Below are positions 4,986-7,261 of a stretch of 7,261 bases of DNA, piece after piece. Where the stretch lies: assembly GCA_035502095.1 (NCBI GenBank), contig DATJUX010000006.1:1-7261 (forward strand), given 5' to 3'. The notes under the pieces are model-generated. The model was not told the origin of the DNA. It saw only the letters and a list, made by a program, of their open reading frames with translations, and made no database searches. The stretch is from JAKANT01 sp035502095. Its GTDB lineage: Bacteria; Pseudomonadota; Gammaproteobacteria; Burkholderiales; Burkholderiaceae_F. Both the position numbers and the translations under genes were made by a program. Numbering within the stretch: the first letter of the stretch is position 1; each line of letters begins with the position of its first letter.

Positions 4986-7261
4986 TCAGAGGTCGTACTT
5001 CAGTTCCGCGTAGAACGTGCGCTGCGGGAACGGGTGATACAGGAAGTACTTGCGGTTGTTGAGGTTGTCGACGCCGAGCGCGCCGCTCCAGTGCTTGTCC
5101 AGCTGGCAGTGGACACGGGCGTCCATCACGAAGAAGTCCTGAAAGCCCCCGTAGGTCGCCGGATTGATGTCGCTGTTGTCGACCGTCGCGTACACGCGTG
5201 CGCTATACCGCGCGGCGAGCGTGTACGCCCAGCGCGCGTCGGGCCGGTAGGTCGCGGCGAGCGTCGCGCGCCAGGTGGGCACGTATGGCACGCGCTTGCC
5301 CACTGCCGTGGTGCCGGTCGATGAGATGAAGTTGCCGTCCGACAGGATCGTCGCATCGACATACGTAACGTTGCCCGAGAACGACAGCCCCTTCAGCACC
5401 ACGTTGTCGAGCTGGCCCGCCAGTTCCGCCCCGGTCTGGCGCGTCTTGCCGATGTTTTGCGTGAACGAGACCGGCGTGGCGTAGCCGGGGATGATCGATG
5501 TCTGCGAGATCAGCGCATCGGACACGAATTCGTCGAACACTGACAGGCGCAGCTGGCTGTCGGTGGTGTCGCGCTCGATGGCCAGTTCGCCGGACAGCAC
5601 GCTTTCCGGCTTCAGGAAGGGATTGGCCTGCATGTACGTCGTGCCGGTCTGCACGCTCTGGTACAGCTCGCCGACGGTCGGAAAACGCAGCGCCTTGCCG
5701 AACGAACCGGTGACCGACCAGGTGTCGTTGACCGCCCAGTTCAGCGATGCCTTCGGTGAGAACCCGGACTGGTTCACCGACGGCTGATTGATCGACACGC
5801 CGTTGCCATTGCTGCCGATCGAGTAGTTGTAACCATCGAATGCGCGCCACCATTCGTAGCGGCCGCCGAGCGTCGCGGTGAGCGACGGCGTGACGCGCCA
5901 GGCGTCCTGCAGCCAGACGGCGCTCGTCTCGGTGCGGCCGAGCGAGTTGCCGTAGAGTGCGCCGTTGCCGCCCGAGATCCAGTCGGTCGTGTTGTAGGTC
6001 GGGCTGTCGAGGCGGAACTGGTCGTAGTGCGCGCCGAAGCGCACGGTATTCGCGCCCGACATGCCCTGCGGTCGCCAGATGCCCTTCGCGTCGACGGTCG
6101 TCCAGCCGGTGCCGCCCATGTCGGTGATGCGGCCGGGGCCACCACCGATTGCCGCCGGATACAGGCCGGTCGACAGGCGGGTCAGATCCTGCAGGTAGTC
6201 CATGTTGCTCACGACCAGTTGCCAGTCGAATGGCCCTTGCGTGTGACTGCCGACGTCGAGGCTCTGCATCAGATGCTCCTGTTCGACGTTGTTGCTCGAG
6301 AACTGCCCGGCAATCGTGCTCGCGCTGTACGCATAGCCGCCGATGTTCACGTTGCCGCTCGTGCCGCCGTAGTAGGGCGCTCCGCTCGCGGTCGTCAGGT
6401 AGCTCTGCGCCTGCGCTTTCGCGTTGTTCTGCCAGTAGCCGATCGTGTAGGTCGCGCTGAGCGTCGGCGTGAAGTCATACGAGACCTTGGCCGTGAACGT
6501 GTCCTGGATCGTATGGATGAAGTTGCCCGCGCCGATGACCTGGATCGCGTTGCCGGTGCGGTCGGTGTCGGCAAAGCCGCCGCCGATGACGGGAAGGCTT
6601 GCGCCAGCCGGCGTTTTCGACTGGCTGACCGTGCCGAACGTGATGGGCTGCGAGAAACTGTTCAGATGATTCGCGCTGAACCACCACGACAGCTTGCCGA
6701 CCCGGTCGCCGAGCGTCGCACTGTATTGCTGTGCCGGCTCGCTCGTGTTCGTACCGTACTTGCTGAAATGCTGGATCGCCCCCGTCACGTCCACGCTGGC
6801 CTCGAAATGCTTCGGCATGCGCGTCGTGATCTGCGTCACCGCGCCGTACGAGTTGCCGGGAAACTCCGCGGCGAACGGGCCGTACATCACGTCGATCCGG
6901 TCGATCTCCTGCGGCGAGACCATGAACCATTGTGGCGAGCCGTTCCCGGCGTTGTTGTTGATCAGCGAACTGAGCAGCACGCCGTCGGCATAGATCAGGC
7001 TACGCGCGCTCGAGTTGATGGCCGTCGTGCGCGTGGCCATCGGCGCTTGCGTATCGCCGATGTAGCGCTTGCGGACCAGCACGTCCGGAAGGTATTTCAG
7101 CGCGTCTTCGGTGTCGACCACGTTGATCGTTTCGGCGATCTGCTTCGCGGTCACGCTTTCGGTGGTTTGCGGCAACTGGTGCTTTTCGGCGTACGAGCGT
7201 GTGTCGGTCACCTGGATGGCCGGCAGCCGCTCGGCACCGGTTGCGGGCTCGTTCGTGGTGG
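4986..7261 (-). CDS. TonB-dependent outer-membrane receptor, N-terminus cut by window edge
   Basis: About 757 residues are visible; the signal peptide and start codon lie beyond position 7261. A TonB-box candidate, LPAIQVTD, is encoded at 7203-7226, so the in-frame GTG at 7209-7211 is internal and is not a start. A plug domain follows (roughly codons from 7160 to 6820) with EDALKYLPDVLVRK, SLIYADGVLLSS and the plug-closing QEIDRIDVMYGPFAAEFPGN. The rest is a 22-strand-type barrel rich in alternating aromatic strands, with NPFLKPE at about 5611-5631 (a common receptor motif) and GVDNLNNRKYF near the end. It imports a ligand across the outer membrane using TonB. The ligand cannot be read directly. 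The visible part has one Cys and no obvious Met/His enrichment, so an OprC-type copper site is not evident. The last residue is Leu, not the usual aromatic. Context suggests copper or another metal complex. Confidence 0.92.
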   Translation of the reverse strand, partial: TTNEPATGAERLPAIQVTDTRSYAEKHQLPQTTESVTAKQIAETINVVDTEDALKYLPDVLVRKRYIGDTQAPMATRTTAINSSARSLIYADGVLLSSLINNNAGNGSPQWFMVSPQEIDRIDVMYGPFAAEFPGNSYGAVTQITTRMPKHFEASVDVTGAIQHFSKYGTNTSEPAQQYSATLGDRVGKLSWWFSANHLNSFSQPITFGTVSQSKTPAGASLPVIGGGFADTDRTGNAIQVIGAGNFIHTIQDTFTAKVSYDFTPTLSATYTIGYWQNNAKAQAQSYLTTASGAPYYGGTSGNVNIGGYAYSASTIAGQFSSNNVEQEHLMQSLDVGSHTQGPFDWQLVVSNMDYLQDLTRLSTGLYPAAIGGGPGRITDMGGTGWTTVDAKGIWRPQGMSGANTVRFGAHYDQFRLDSPTYNTTDWISGGNGALYGNSLGRTETSAVWLQDAWRVTPSLTATLGGRYEWWRAFDGYNYSIGSNGNGVSINQPSVNQSGFSPKASLNWAVNDTWSVTGSFGKALRFPTVGELYQSVQTGTTYMQANPFLKPESVLSGELAIERDTTDSQLRLSVFDEFVSDALISQTSIIPGYATPVSFTQNIGKTRQTGAELAGQLDNVVLKGLSFSGNVTYVDATILSDGNFISSTGTTAVGKRVPYVPTWRATLAATYRPDARWAYTLAARYSARVYATVDNSDINPATYGGFQDFFVMDARVHCQLDKHWSGALGVDNLNNRKYFLYHPFPQRTFYAELKYDL

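Overview
The window looks like chromosomal DNA of a high-GC betaproteobacterium, most likely Burkholderia, Paraburkholderia or a close relative. The evidence is very GC-rich codon third positions, long spurious open frames antisense to the real genes, and the style of the KatG, ExbB and TonB proteins. This assignment rests on sequence style alone, because no database search was possible.

Layout. Positions 1-462 (+ strand) hold the C-terminal end of a catalase-peroxidase (katG), followed by a good intrinsic terminator and a second hairpin. Positions 463-893 are a 431-bp convergent intergenic region with no gene but several inverted repeats. From 894 to the right edge everything is on the - strand. 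Read in transcription order it encodes a TonB-dependent outer-membrane receptor (cut by the window edge), a PepSY-type inner-membrane protein with a Met/His-rich periplasmic loop, a small secreted PCuAC-type copper chaperone, then TonB, ExbB and ExbD. Gaps within this array are 55, 39, 171, 35 and 15 bp. All six genes could share one transcript, or tonB-exbB-exbD could be a second unit behind the 171-bp gap, which has inverted repeats but no promoter I can recognise.

How the genes fit together. ExbB, ExbD and TonB form the proton-driven energiser for outer-membrane receptors. The receptor would bring a ligand into the periplasm. The PCuAC protein carries an exact copy of the H-X10-M-X21-H-X-M Cu(I)-binding pattern, and the PepSY protein resembles membrane reductases or accessory proteins linked to TonB-dependent uptake. 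I infer a self-contained metal acquisition module, probably for copper: receptor, possible membrane reductase, periplasmic chaperone and a dedicated TonB motor. The copper assignment rests mainly on the PCuAC motif and the Met-rich loop. The receptor itself has only one cysteine in the visible part, so an OprC-like Cys/Met copper site is not evident, and an iron or other metal chelate remains possible. katG is a convergent neighbour and probably not part of the system.
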